DNA from: Actinocrinis sp046724665 | Lineage (GTDB): Bacteria > Actinomycetota > Actinomycetes > Streptomycetales > Catenulisporaceae | Length of the DNA: 15,087 nt | Direction of reading: 5' to 3' | Assembly: GCA_046724665.1 (NCBI GenBank) | Contig: JBKOWZ010000060.1 | Span: 1-15,087 of the forward strand | Part shown: positions 1-6,690 of the stretch, piece by piece | Position numbering within the stretch: the stretch's first letter is position 1 | Layout: the number at the start of each line of letters is the position of its first letter | Made by a program: the position numbers and the translations under genes | Notes under the pieces: generated by a model | What the model saw: only the letters and a program-made list of their open reading frames with translations | What the model was told of the DNA's origin: nothing | The model's database searches: none

Positions 1-148
1 GATGAAGGACGCGCGGGTGACCAACCCGACCGACGCGTCGCTGGTCGAGCTGGTCTCCTGGGCGAGCATGGCGGCCGCCGCCCGGGTCACCGACTGGATG
101 TGGATCACCGGGCCGCGGCCCCAGCCCCACTCGCTGAACACTCCCTGA
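1..148 (+). CDS. 3' end of an unrecognised protein (partial, start outside window)
   Basis: An open frame enters from the left edge and stops at TGA 146-148, giving a 48-residue C-terminal fragment. It includes a moderately hydrophobic stretch (about LVSWASMAAAARV) followed by a Trp-rich segment (DWMWITG) and a Pro-rich tail. Codon use has the G/C third positions of the real genes nearby. An ATG lies at position 2, but no ribosome binding site can be seen because the window starts there, so the true start is probably upstream. I do not recognise the family. Its place beside an enediyne cassette makes another cluster gene likely, but that is inference from position only. Confidence 0.5.
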   Translation, partial: MKDARVTNPTDASLVELVSWASMAAAARVTDWMWITGPRPQPHSLNTP

Positions 149-350
149 ACCGAGGCGCGGCAACAAAGGAGAAGACGAACACGCGCCACGGGGTCAGGCT
201 TACAGGTGCACAGCCATGGACAGTCCGGCACGGGACGCTGCTGAACGTTGAACGTACGGTGTCGGTGCGTGTGCCGGACTCGGCAAGCGCCGACCGGTCC
301 GGCTTATCGAGTCAATACATTCGGTGAACTACCGTGGACTTGGGGTATTC
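149..350 (+). other. Intergenic region, probable promoter region of the oxidoreductase gene
   Basis: This 202-base gap holds no convincing gene. It contains a perfect 10-bp inverted repeat (listed separately), a tandem heptamer inside it, and an orphan AAAGGAG at 165-171 with no start codon at usable distance. I saw no convincing -35/-10 pair. Since the upstream gene ends at 148 and the next begins at 351, a promoter here is likely but not directly shown. Confidence 0.4.
222..280. promoter_or_regulatory. 10-bp perfect inverted repeat enclosing a tandem TGAACGT repeat
   Basis: AGTCCGGCAC (222-231) and GTGCCGGACT (271-280) are exact reverse complements separated by 39 bases. The spacer contains TGAACGT twice in perfect tandem (242-248 and 249-255), followed by the palindrome CGTACG (253-258). 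It lies 70-130 bases before the oxidoreductase start, where an operator or 5' leader structure would be expected. The symmetry is seen directly; the regulatory role is inferred. It is an unlikely terminator for the upstream gene, because the loop is long and no T-run follows. Confidence 0.4.
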
Positions 351-2213
351 ATGCAGACCGATCGATATGACGTGGCCATCCTGGGGTCGGGTATTGGCGG
401 CTCGATGCTCGCGTGCATCCTCGCCAAACACGGTGTCAAGGTACTGCTGCTTGAGGGCAGCGCCCACCCACGGTTCACCATCGGCGAGTCGCTGATCCCG
501 GAGACCGGCATCCGCCTGCGGATCGTCGGCGAGAAGTACGGCGTGCCGGAGATCGGCTGGATCGGCTCGTTCCACCAGCTGCGCGACAACGTCAGCAGCA
601 ACTGCGGCGTGAAGCGTTCGTTCACGTACATGTACCACTCGGCCGGCAAGGAGCACCAGGTCGATCAGATCAACCAGCTGCCGACGCTGACCCCGCCGAT
701 CGGCCCGGACTCCCACCTGTTCCGGCAGGACACGGACTCCTTCATGGCCACGCTCTCGGTCCAGTACGGCGCCACGTTCAAGCAGCAGGTGCGCGTCGAG
801 CACATCGACTTCCTCCAGGACGAGGTCAAGCTGCACGCCCAGGGCGGCGAGGTGCTGCGCGCCAAGTTCCTCATCGACGCCTCCGGCATGCGCTCGATCG
901 TCTCCGACCAGCTCGGCATGCGCGACGAGGTGCCGCGCTTCCGCACCGACACACGCGTGCTCTACACGCACATGATCGGGATGAAGAGCGGCGACATGCT
1001 CATCAACCCGCCCGGCAAGCACAAGATGCCCTCGCCGCTCGGCCAGGCGACGCTGCACCACATCTTCGACGGCGGCTGGATCTGGGTCATCCCGTTCAAC
1101 AACCACCGCGACGCCACCAACCCGCTGACCAGCGTCGGCATGCTGCTCGACCGCAAGAAGCGGCCCAATCCCGACGGCACCCCCGAGCAGGAGTTCCGCA
1201 AGATCATCTCGAGCTACCCGACGATCGCCCGGCACTTCGCCGACGCCACGGCGATCCGCCCGTGGATCGGCTCGGGCCGGCTCCAGTACTCCTCGCCGCA
1301 CCTGCTCGCGAACCGGATGCTCCAGCTCCCGCACGCCGCCTCGTTCATCGACCCGCTGTACTCCAGCGGCATGTCGGTGCTCATCGTCGCGGTGGACCTG
1401 ATCGCCGAGGCGCTGCTCAAGGCGGTCGCCGAGGACGACTACGCGATCGAGCGCTTCCAGTTCATCGAGGACGTGGTCAACACCGGGTTCGACCACTACG
1501 ACCGGATCGTGTCGCGCTCGTTCGACTCCTTCGCCAGCTACGACACCTGGAACGCGTGGAACCGCCACTGGGCGCTGGGCAACATGCTCGGCGCCTTCGG
1601 CCCGCTCTCGCTGCTGGTGCGGTACCTGAAGTCGGGGGACCGCAGCCACCTGGAGAAGACCACCGAGCCGGGCCGGATCGGCGTGCTCGGCAGCCACCTG
1701 CCCGAGGTCGTCGCGACGATGCAGGCCTCGCAGGAGGACGTGGACGCCGCGACCGAGGGCAGGATCACCCACGCGGAGGCGGGCCGCCGGATGTTCGAGC
1801 GGCTCGGCCGGCTCGACTTCGTGCCGTCGTACATGGGCTTCGGCGACCCGAAGCAGGGCGCGACGGCGACCTTCACCCTGCCCTCCGGCGCGAAGCACGT
1901 CACCTGGTACCGGTTCCGCGCGCCGGCGCAGAAGTGGAAGGACAACTGCACCTTCCCGCTGATCACGTACGTGCGCGAGGTGGTCAAGTTCGCCTTCGGC
2001 GAGTTCGCGGCCAACTGGCGCCGCACCAGGCATGCGCTGCGCGACATCATGTTCGCGAAGAACAACGACTGGCAGTACACGCCGAAGGCGCTGGGCGCGC
2101 ACGGCAAGAAGTGGACGCCGATCCCGCAGGCCGACCAGCTGGAGCTGGAGATGGCCGCGCTCCAGCAGAGCACGGACGTGAGCGACGTCGCCTCGCCCAC
2201 CCGGGTCGGCTGA
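351..2213 (+). CDS. FAD-dependent oxidoreductase, flavin-halogenase superfamily (enediyne E9-like)
   Basis: The 620-residue product has an N-terminal FAD-binding Rossmann motif (GSGIGG, residues 12-17), a GESLIP segment near residue 44, and a DPLYSSG segment near residue 336 typical of the second FAD-contact region in this superfamily. Residues 243-248 read W-I-W-V-I-P, matching the WxWxIP signature of flavin-dependent halogenases, and Lys88 lies about where the catalytic lysine of tryptophan halogenases sits. Enediyne clusters commonly carry an FAD oxidoreductase called E9 beside the PKSE cassette, and this is the best overall match. The roughly 200-residue C-terminal region I do not recognise. 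ATG 351 (TGGGG five bases upstream) was chosen over in-frame GTG 324, which lacks a ribosome binding site. A true halogenase is the alternative. The neighbouring flavin reductase could supply its reduced FAD. Confidence 0.8.
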   Translation: MQTDRYDVAILGSGIGGSMLACILAKHGVKVLLLEGSAHPRFTIGESLIPETGIRLRIVGEKYGVPEIGWIGSFHQLRDNVSSNCGVKRSFTYMYHSAGKEHQVDQINQLPTLTPPIGPDSHLFRQDTDSFMATLSVQYGATFKQQVRVEHIDFLQDEVKLHAQGGEVLRAKFLIDASGMRSIVSDQLGMRDEVPRFRTDTRVLYTHMIGMKSGDMLINPPGKHKMPSPLGQATLHHIFDGGWIWVIPFNNHRDATNPLTSVGMLLDRKKRPNPDGTPEQEFRKIISSYPTIARHFADATAIRPWIGSGRLQYSSPHLLANRMLQLPHAASFIDPLYSSGMSVLIVAVDLIAEALLKAVAEDDYAIERFQFIEDVVNTGFDHYDRIVSRSFDSFASYDTWNAWNRHWALGNMLGAFGPLSLLVRYLKSGDRSHLEKTTEPGRIGVLGSHLPEVVATMQASQEDVDAATEGRITHAEAGRRMFERLGRLDFVPSYMGFGDPKQGATATFTLPSGAKHVTWYRFRAPAQKWKDNCTFPLITYVREVVKFAFGEFAANWRRTRHALRDIMFAKNNDWQYTPKALGAHGKKWTPIPQADQLELEMAALQQSTDVSDVASPTRVG

Positions 2214-2250
2214 GGCAGCTTTCGAAGAGCCCTGACACACCTGTAGGGTG

Positions 2251-2302
2251 ACCGCGGGCGGGGGCGGACGGCCGAAGCGGGCCGGCCGGTCCCGCCCGCG
2301 GT
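2251..2302 (+). terminator. GC-rich hairpin, probable terminator of the E9-like gene
   Basis: ACCGCGGGCGGG (2251-2262) and CCCGCCCGCGGT (2291-2302) form a perfect 12-bp stem beginning 37 bases after the TGA at 2211-2213. The 28-base loop is itself GC-rich with GGCC pairs that could form a smaller inner stem. There is no T-run, as is common for actinomycete terminators. The position right after a stop codon and before a long gap favours termination. Confidence 0.5.
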
Positions 2303-2377
2303 TCGGCTTCACGCTGCGCAAACGGGCCCAAGCGCCTCGACGGGCAACGTCAGAGAAGCGTCCCCGCGGGCGATGGT

Positions 2378-2399
2378 GCATCCTCAAAATTGAGAATGC
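2378..2399. promoter_or_regulatory. AT-rich 22-bp dyad, candidate operator of the core operon
   Basis: The sequence GCATCCTCAA-AA-TTGAGAATGC reads as two 10-base arms around a central AA, with one mismatch (2382 against 2395). It is conspicuously AT-rich in a very GC-rich gap and lies 234 bases before the UnbL start. A dyad of this size and spacing resembles the binding site of a dimeric helix-turn-helix regulator. The symmetry is observed; binding is inferred and no regulator gene is present in the window. Confidence 0.4.
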
Positions 2400-2632
2400 C
2401 GTGCCACGGGAGGTTTTCGCCTGGTCAACCGACGCCCAGGGAATCACCATCCTTATAGCGTGGCGCGAGTCGATTTTCGACGGGTATCCGGGAACACCGC
2501 GGCAAGCTGGCCGCCGCGGCGGCGGTGAAGCACGCTCCGGGCGCAAAGGCGTCGGCTCGTCCCCTTGCCGGGGATATCGACGCGCGCACGGAGAATTCAG
2601 CTTTTGGAGTCGAGGGTGAGGGGTCTTTTTTC

Positions 2633-3637
2633 ATGGGAGCGACGCTGACGGGGGCGATTCGAAAGCGCTTCACCGCGCCGCCGTCCTCCGAGGTCATGTT
2701 CACCACACGCGGGTTCGACACCACCGACGCCCCCGGCCGTGAGCTGCTCGAGTTCAGCGCCTTCCAGCTGATGCTCGGGTACGAGTTCGCCGTCGAGCAG
2801 GGCGGCTCAGGGCACGACGACCTGATCATCCGGCTGGAGAGCGTGCAGCGGGAGTACCGGGGCTTCGTCTACGAGGGCGCGGCGATGGGGCTGGCGGTGC
2901 GGGACGCGATGTCGCCGGGCAAGGGAGCCCGGCTGACCGAGTCCTTCCTCAAGGGCCCGAACTTCGACTCGGGGCCGGGCTCGAAGCACATCTTCATGGC
3001 CTACATGGGGATCGGGTTCGCCCTGGCCGAGCTGCCCAAGATGCTGTGGAAGCGCCCGATCCCGGACTTCCGCAAGCTCGCCGACTACCCGGCCATGCGC
3101 TGGTTGATCATGGACGGCTACGGCTTCCACCGGGCCTACTTCAACCACCGCAAGTACATCGAGCAGCAGCACGTCGCCAGCGGCTTCCCCGGCTGGGACC
3201 CGGACCCGTACGTGACCCGGGCCATGGACCAGGGCCTCGGCCGCGCGATGTGGTTCGTCTACGGGGGCCACACCAGGCGCTACATCGACGCGATCAACAG
3301 GTTCCCCGAGTCCCGGCAGCCGGACCTGTGGGCCGCGGCCGGCGTCGCGGCGAGCTACGCGGGCGGGGTCACCGAGGAGGATCTCAAGGAGCTGCTGAAG
3401 GCCTCCGGCCCGTACCGCGCGGAGCTCGCCCAGGGCGCGGTGTTCGCGATGCGGGGCCGGGTGCTCTCGGACACCTTGACCGAGCACAACGAACTGGCCT
3501 CGCAGGTGCTGCTCGGCTGCACCGCGCACGAGGCCGACGCGATCGGCGAGCGCGAGAACGTGGTCATGGCCGACGGCGACGACTCGGGCGCGGCCTATGA
3601 GCGTTACCGGCAGCGCATCATGCAGAACTTCCGCTGA
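2633..3637 (+). CDS. unbL: Enediyne core protein UnbL / E5 (DUF1702 family)
   Basis: The 334-residue product resembles the UnbL (E5, DUF1702) proteins that always accompany PKSE in enediyne clusters. It opens with a short basic segment (IRKRFTAPPSSEVMFTTRGF, residues 8-27), then an acidic/hydrophobic stretch and a long mixed helical body. I see no signal peptide, membrane segment, cofactor motif or known catalytic triad. Length fits the family (about 320-350). ATG 2633 was chosen because GAGGGG (2618-2623) lies nine bases upstream and the protein then starts like its relatives. It is the first gene of the core operon, 51 bases before unbV. E3, E4 and E5 are thought to act in forming the enediyne core, but a specific reaction for E5 is not known to me. 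Confidence 0.88.
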   Translation: MGATLTGAIRKRFTAPPSSEVMFTTRGFDTTDAPGRELLEFSAFQLMLGYEFAVEQGGSGHDDLIIRLESVQREYRGFVYEGAAMGLAVRDAMSPGKGARLTESFLKGPNFDSGPGSKHIFMAYMGIGFALAELPKMLWKRPIPDFRKLADYPAMRWLIMDGYGFHRAYFNHRKYIEQQHVASGFPGWDPDPYVTRAMDQGLGRAMWFVYGGHTRRYIDAINRFPESRQPDLWAAAGVAASYAGGVTEEDLKELLKASGPYRAELAQGAVFAMRGRVLSDTLTEHNELASQVLLGCTAHEADAIGERENVVMADGDDSGAAYERYRQRIMQNFR

Positions 3638-3673
3638 ATCCGAATCCGCGAAAAAGGCACGCGATGGCACATC

Positions 3674-3683
3674 GAGAGGGAGA
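3674..3683 (+). promoter_or_regulatory. Ribosome binding site of unbV
   Basis: The purine run GAGAGGGAGA ends five bases before GTG 3689. It supports that GTG as the start over ATG 3664, which is in another frame and soon meets a stop. Confidence 0.65.
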
Positions 3684-3688
3684 TCGCA

Positions 3689-5674
3689 GTGACATTAGGT
3701 GAACGTCTTCGTCGGATGATCCCAGGGGCGTTGACCCTGCTGATCGCCTGGGCGTTGTGGTTCGTCGGGAACAGCGCGGTCGCGGTGTCCGGTCAGGCGG
3801 AGACTGCGACCAAGTTCAAGTTCCAGGAACAGCAAATAGCCCTGCCACCCGGCTACAACGATCAGCACATGAATACGATCCGCGTCGTCAACCCGGCGTA
3901 CGAGAAGATCCGCGCCTGGATCTCCGCCATCGGTGCGAGTATCGCCATCAACGACGTCACCGGCCACGGCCGGGCGGACGGCATGTGCATCGTGGACACG
4001 CGTACCAACGACGTGATCGTGACTTACACGCCGAACGCGCAGGCCGCCGACCGGTTCACCCCGTTCGTGCTGGACGCCGCGCCGCTGCCGGTCGATGACA
4101 CCATGGCGCCGACCGCGTGCACGCCCGGCGACTACAACGGCGACGGCCGCCTCGACTTCATGGTCACCTACTTCGGCCGCACCCCGATCATGTTCCTGGC
4201 CAAGGCCGGCGCCACCACCCCGTCGGTGCAGGCGTACGAGCCGCAGGAACTGGTCCCGCTGGCTCCGCAGTACAACCTGGACGGCAAGTACCACGGCGCC
4301 CGCTGGCAGACCGACGGCGTCTACGTCGGCGACCTCGACGGCACCGGCCACCCGTCGCTGATCATCGGCAACTACTTCCCCGACTCGGACGTGCTCGACC
4401 CGCACGGCATCAACAACGTGGCGATGAACAACACGCTGTCCAGCGCCAGGAACGGCGGCGGCGACCACGTGTTCCAGTGGTACAGCGCCTCCTCCGGCGC
4501 GAAGCCGTCGGTGCAGTACATCGAGCAGAAGGGCGCGATCCCGTTCGACGCCTCGACCGGCTGGACCCTGGCCATCGCGGGCGCCGACCTGACCGGTGAG
4601 GGCCTGCCCGAGGTGTACATCGCCAACGACTTCGGGCACGGACACCTGCTGTACAACAAGTCGACGCCCGGTCACATCACCTTCGACGAGGCCACCGGCA
4701 ACCGCACGCCGATGACGCCGAAGTCCTTCGTGCTCGGCAACGGCTCGTTCAAGGGCATGGGCGTCGACTTCGGCGACGTCAACCACACCGGCAAGTTCGA
4801 CATCTTCGTCAGCGCCATCACCGCCAAGTACGGCCTGATGGAGTCCAACTACCTCTACATCAACCAGGCCAAGGACGAGGCGGACATGAAGTCCAAGCTC
4901 TCCAGCCTGTGGGCGCCGTTCACCCAGGAGGCGCAGCAGTACGGGGTGGCCTGGGCCGGCTGGGCCTGGGACGCGAAGATGGACGACTTCCTCAACGACG
5001 GAAACCTCGAGATCGTCCAGACCGACGGCTTCCTCAAGGGCAAGATCAACCGGTGGAACTGGCTCCAGGAGCTGGCCACCGAGAACGACGACATCATCTC
5101 CAACCCGGCGATGTGGCCGAACATCCAGCCGGGCGACGACGTCTCCGGCAGCGACACCCTGGCGTTCTTCGCCCGCAACTCGGGCGGCACCTACGTCAAC
5201 GTCAGCCGCGAGCTCGGCCTGGCCGTGCCGACCCCGACCCGCGGCGTCGCCACCGGCGACACGCAGGGCACCGGCAGCCTGGACTTCGCCATCGCCCGGC
5301 AGTGGGGACCGCCCGCCTTCTACTCGAACCAGTCGCCGAACCAGGGCGACTACCTGAACCTCAAGCTCTACCGCCCGACCGCCGACGGCAAGCCCGTCCC
5401 CGGCGGCCTGCCCGGATCGCCCGCGTACGGCGCGACCGTCACCGTCACCACCCCGAACGGCAGCCAGATCTCGCAGCTCGACGGCGGCGGCGGCCACGAC
5501 AGCTACCGCAGCTTCGACGTCCACTTCGGCCTCGGCAAGTACATGGGGCCGGCCAGCGTGAAGATCCGCTGGCGTGACGCGAGCGGCAACCTGCACACCC
5601 AGACCGAGTCGCTGATGCCCGGCACCCACTCGATCATGCTGACCAACGTCGCCCAGGAGGTCACGAGCCGATGA
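3689..5674 (+). CDS. unbV: Enediyne core protein UnbV / E4 (exported FG-GAP and ASPIC/UnbV domains)
   Basis: The 661-residue product begins with a basic N-terminus and a hydrophobic stretch (about residues 11-33, IPGALTLLIAWALWFVG), consistent with a signal peptide or membrane anchor, so the bulk is probably outside the cytoplasm. The body carries several FG-GAP/VCBS-type repeats with Ca-loop-like motifs: DVTGHGRADG (89), DYNGDGRLDF (148), then DLDGTGH, DLTGEGLPE, DVNHTGKFD, DFLNDGNLE and DTQGTGSLD, as in beta-propeller proteins. Residues from about 550 form the C-terminal ASPIC/UnbV domain. This architecture and the place between UnbL and UnbU identify UnbV (E4). The gene starts with GTG, and its third codon is a rare leucine TTA (3695-3697). 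Its stop overlaps the unbU start by four bases (ATGA, 5671-5674). Its precise chemical role is unknown to me. Confidence 0.92.
   Translation: MTLGERLRRMIPGALTLLIAWALWFVGNSAVAVSGQAETATKFKFQEQQIALPPGYNDQHMNTIRVVNPAYEKIRAWISAIGASIAINDVTGHGRADGMCIVDTRTNDVIVTYTPNAQAADRFTPFVLDAAPLPVDDTMAPTACTPGDYNGDGRLDFMVTYFGRTPIMFLAKAGATTPSVQAYEPQELVPLAPQYNLDGKYHGARWQTDGVYVGDLDGTGHPSLIIGNYFPDSDVLDPHGINNVAMNNTLSSARNGGGDHVFQWYSASSGAKPSVQYIEQKGAIPFDASTGWTLAIAGADLTGEGLPEVYIANDFGHGHLLYNKSTPGHITFDEATGNRTPMTPKSFVLGNGSFKGMGVDFGDVNHTGKFDIFVSAITAKYGLMESNYLYINQAKDEADMKSKLSSLWAPFTQEAQQYGVAWAGWAWDAKMDDFLNDGNLEIVQTDGFLKGKINRWNWLQELATENDDIISNPAMWPNIQPGDDVSGSDTLAFFARNSGGTYVNVSRELGLAVPTPTRGVATGDTQGTGSLDFAIARQWGPPAFYSNQSPNQGDYLNLKLYRPTADGKPVPGGLPGSPAYGATVTVTTPNGSQISQLDGGGGHDSYRSFDVHFGLGKYMGPASVKIRWRDASGNLHTQTESLMPGTHSIMLTNVAQEVTSR
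3695..3697 (+). promoter_or_regulatory. TTA leucine codon at position 3 of unbV (possible bldA control)
   Basis: The unbV frame reads GTG-ACA-TTA-GGT. TTA is the only in-frame TTA I found in the window. In Streptomyces the TTA-reading tRNA is encoded by bldA and accumulates late, so TTA codons often tie antibiotic genes to development. Whether this applies depends on the host. Confidence 0.6.
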
Positions 5675-6690
5675 GCACGATCGTTCAAGCCCAACAGCCC
5701 GCGGGGGCGGTGCCGCAGAGCGCGCCGGCCGCCACGGCGGCCCCGGCGAAGAAGCCCGCGGACCCGCGCTATCTCGCGCTGCGCAACTTCGCGATCTCGA
5801 TCTCCGTGTTCAACATCTTCGGCTACACCCTCCTCGGCTTCGAGCAGCCGTGGGCCTTCCCGCTGATCGCGGTGCCCTTCGGCTACACCGTCGAGCTGAC
5901 CATGGAGGTCATCAGCGCCTGGGCGCAGCGGCGCCAGCCGCGCTTCCGCGGCCGCGGCGCGCGCGGCCTGTACGAGTTCCTACTGCCCGCGCACATCACC
6001 TCGCTCGCCGTCAACATGCTGATCTTCTCGCAGAACCAGCTGTGGCCGGTGTTCTTCGGCGTCTTCGTCGGCGTGGCCGGCAAGCACGCCTTCCAGGCGC
6101 CGATCGCCGGGCGGATGCGGCACTACATGAACCCGTCGAACTTCGGCATCGCGGTCACCCTGATCGCGTTCGGCAACTGGATGAGCATCGCGCCGCCGTA
6201 CGAGTTCTCCGAGAAGGCGAACACGTACTTCCGCATCATGGTCGCGATCATCATCATCACCTCGGGCACCGTGATCAACGCGGTGCTGACCAAGCGCGTC
6301 CTGCTGATCACCGGCTGGCTCGGCGGCTTCATGATCCAGGCCTTCGTCCGGCACGCCATCTGGGACGTCTCGCTCTTCTCCGCCCTCGGCGTGATGACCG
6401 GCATCGCGTTCGTGCTGTTCACGAACTACATGATCACCGACCCGGGCACGACGCCGTCCAAACCGCTGCCGCAGTTCATGTTCGGCGCCGGAGTCGCCAC
6501 CGTGTACGCCGTGCTGATGGAGCTCAACATCGTGTACGACCTCTTCTTCGCCACCGCCATCACCTGTGCCATCCGCGGCATGGGCTGGTGGGTCGCGCAC
6601 CTGTACCAGAAGAACAAGAAGAAGAACCAGGCCGTGGGCGCCGGGCTCAACGGATCGGCCGCGACGCTGAACGGGGCGGTGTCCGCATGA
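5671..6690 (+). CDS. unbU: Enediyne core membrane protein UnbU / E3 (RnfD/NqrB-like)
   Basis: The 339-residue product has an Ala/Pro-rich tail (1-30) followed by about eight or nine hydrophobic segments (around 40-56, 61-83, 104-136, 155-175, 187-205, 208-225, 236-255, 268-285, 288-308), then a Lys-rich C-terminus (313-319). The motifs NPSNFGIA (154-161) and ITDPGTTPSKP (255-265) resemble conserved segments of RnfD and NqrB, membrane subunits of flavin-containing electron-transport complexes. I did not find their standard SGAT flavin-attachment motif; the nearest is SGTV (198-201). It is therefore a plasma-membrane protein that may have a redox or transport role in enediyne core formation. 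The ATG start overlaps the unbV stop, AGGAGG (5655-5660) lies ten bases upstream, and its own stop overlaps the PKSE start (6687-6690). Confidence 0.9.
   Translation: MSTIVQAQQPAGAVPQSAPAATAAPAKKPADPRYLALRNFAISISVFNIFGYTLLGFEQPWAFPLIAVPFGYTVELTMEVISAWAQRRQPRFRGRGARGLYEFLLPAHITSLAVNMLIFSQNQLWPVFFGVFVGVAGKHAFQAPIAGRMRHYMNPSNFGIAVTLIAFGNWMSIAPPYEFSEKANTYFRIMVAIIIITSGTVINAVLTKRVLLITGWLGGFMIQAFVRHAIWDVSLFSALGVMTGIAFVLFTNYMITDPGTTPSKPLPQFMFGAGVATVYAVLMELNIVYDLFFATAITCAIRGMGWWVAHLYQKNKKKNQAVGAGLNGSAATLNGAVSA

Larger units (their letters stand above)
2214..2632 (+). other. Long intergenic region before the enediyne core operon
   Basis: This 419-base gap has no gene I trust. It carries a strong GC hairpin (2251-2302), an AT-rich dyad (2378-2399), a shorter dyad GTCGA-TTT-TCGAC (2469-2481), and a TTATAG at 2453-2458 that is only weakly like a -10 box. 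The frame of the next gene stays open upstream to a GTG at 2525, but the stretch before ATG 2633 does not resemble family N-termini as I know them. The main promoter of the core operon most likely lies here. Confidence 0.5.
3664..3702 (+). other. Possible 12-codon leader ORF overlapping the unbV start
   Basis: ATG 3664 is preceded by AAAAAGG (3651-3657) at six bases and opens a 12-codon frame (MAHREGDRSDIR) ending at TGA 3700-3702, eleven bases past the unbV GTG and in a different frame. Ribosomes using it would pass through the unbV ribosome binding site and early codons, including its TTA. This could couple unbV translation to unbL or modulate it, but such a short ORF may be chance. Confidence 0.2.

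Noticed and set aside
165..171. AAAGGAG, a strong Shine-Dalgarno-like sequence
   Set aside because: No ATG, GTG or TTG lies within about 4-12 bases downstream, so it does not define a gene.
100..327. A 75-codon + strand open frame across the first intergenic region
   Set aside because: It overlaps the end of the upstream gene in another frame, has no ribosome binding site and covers the inverted repeat; no recognisable sequence.
324..350. GTG 324 as the start of the E9-like gene
   Set aside because: No ribosome binding site precedes it, and ATG 351 places the FAD motif at the usual distance from the N-terminus. A leaderless start at 324 cannot be fully excluded.
2453..2458. TTATAG as a -10 promoter box
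   Set aside because: No acceptable -35 hexamer lies 16-18 bases upstream, so I did not list it as a promoter.
312..2546. A 744-codon open frame on the - strand opposite the E9-like gene
   Set aside because: Low-complexity Arg/Val/Gly-rich translation with no recognisable motif; a shadow of the FAD oxidoreductase.
2248..2619. A 123-codon + strand open frame before unbL
   Set aside because: It runs through the hairpin at 2251-2302 and two dyads, with Arg-rich composition and no family resemblance.
3695..5629. A 644-codon open frame on the - strand opposite unbV
   Set aside because: Same GC-driven shadow effect; no motifs, whereas the + frame has FG-GAP repeats and an ASPIC domain.
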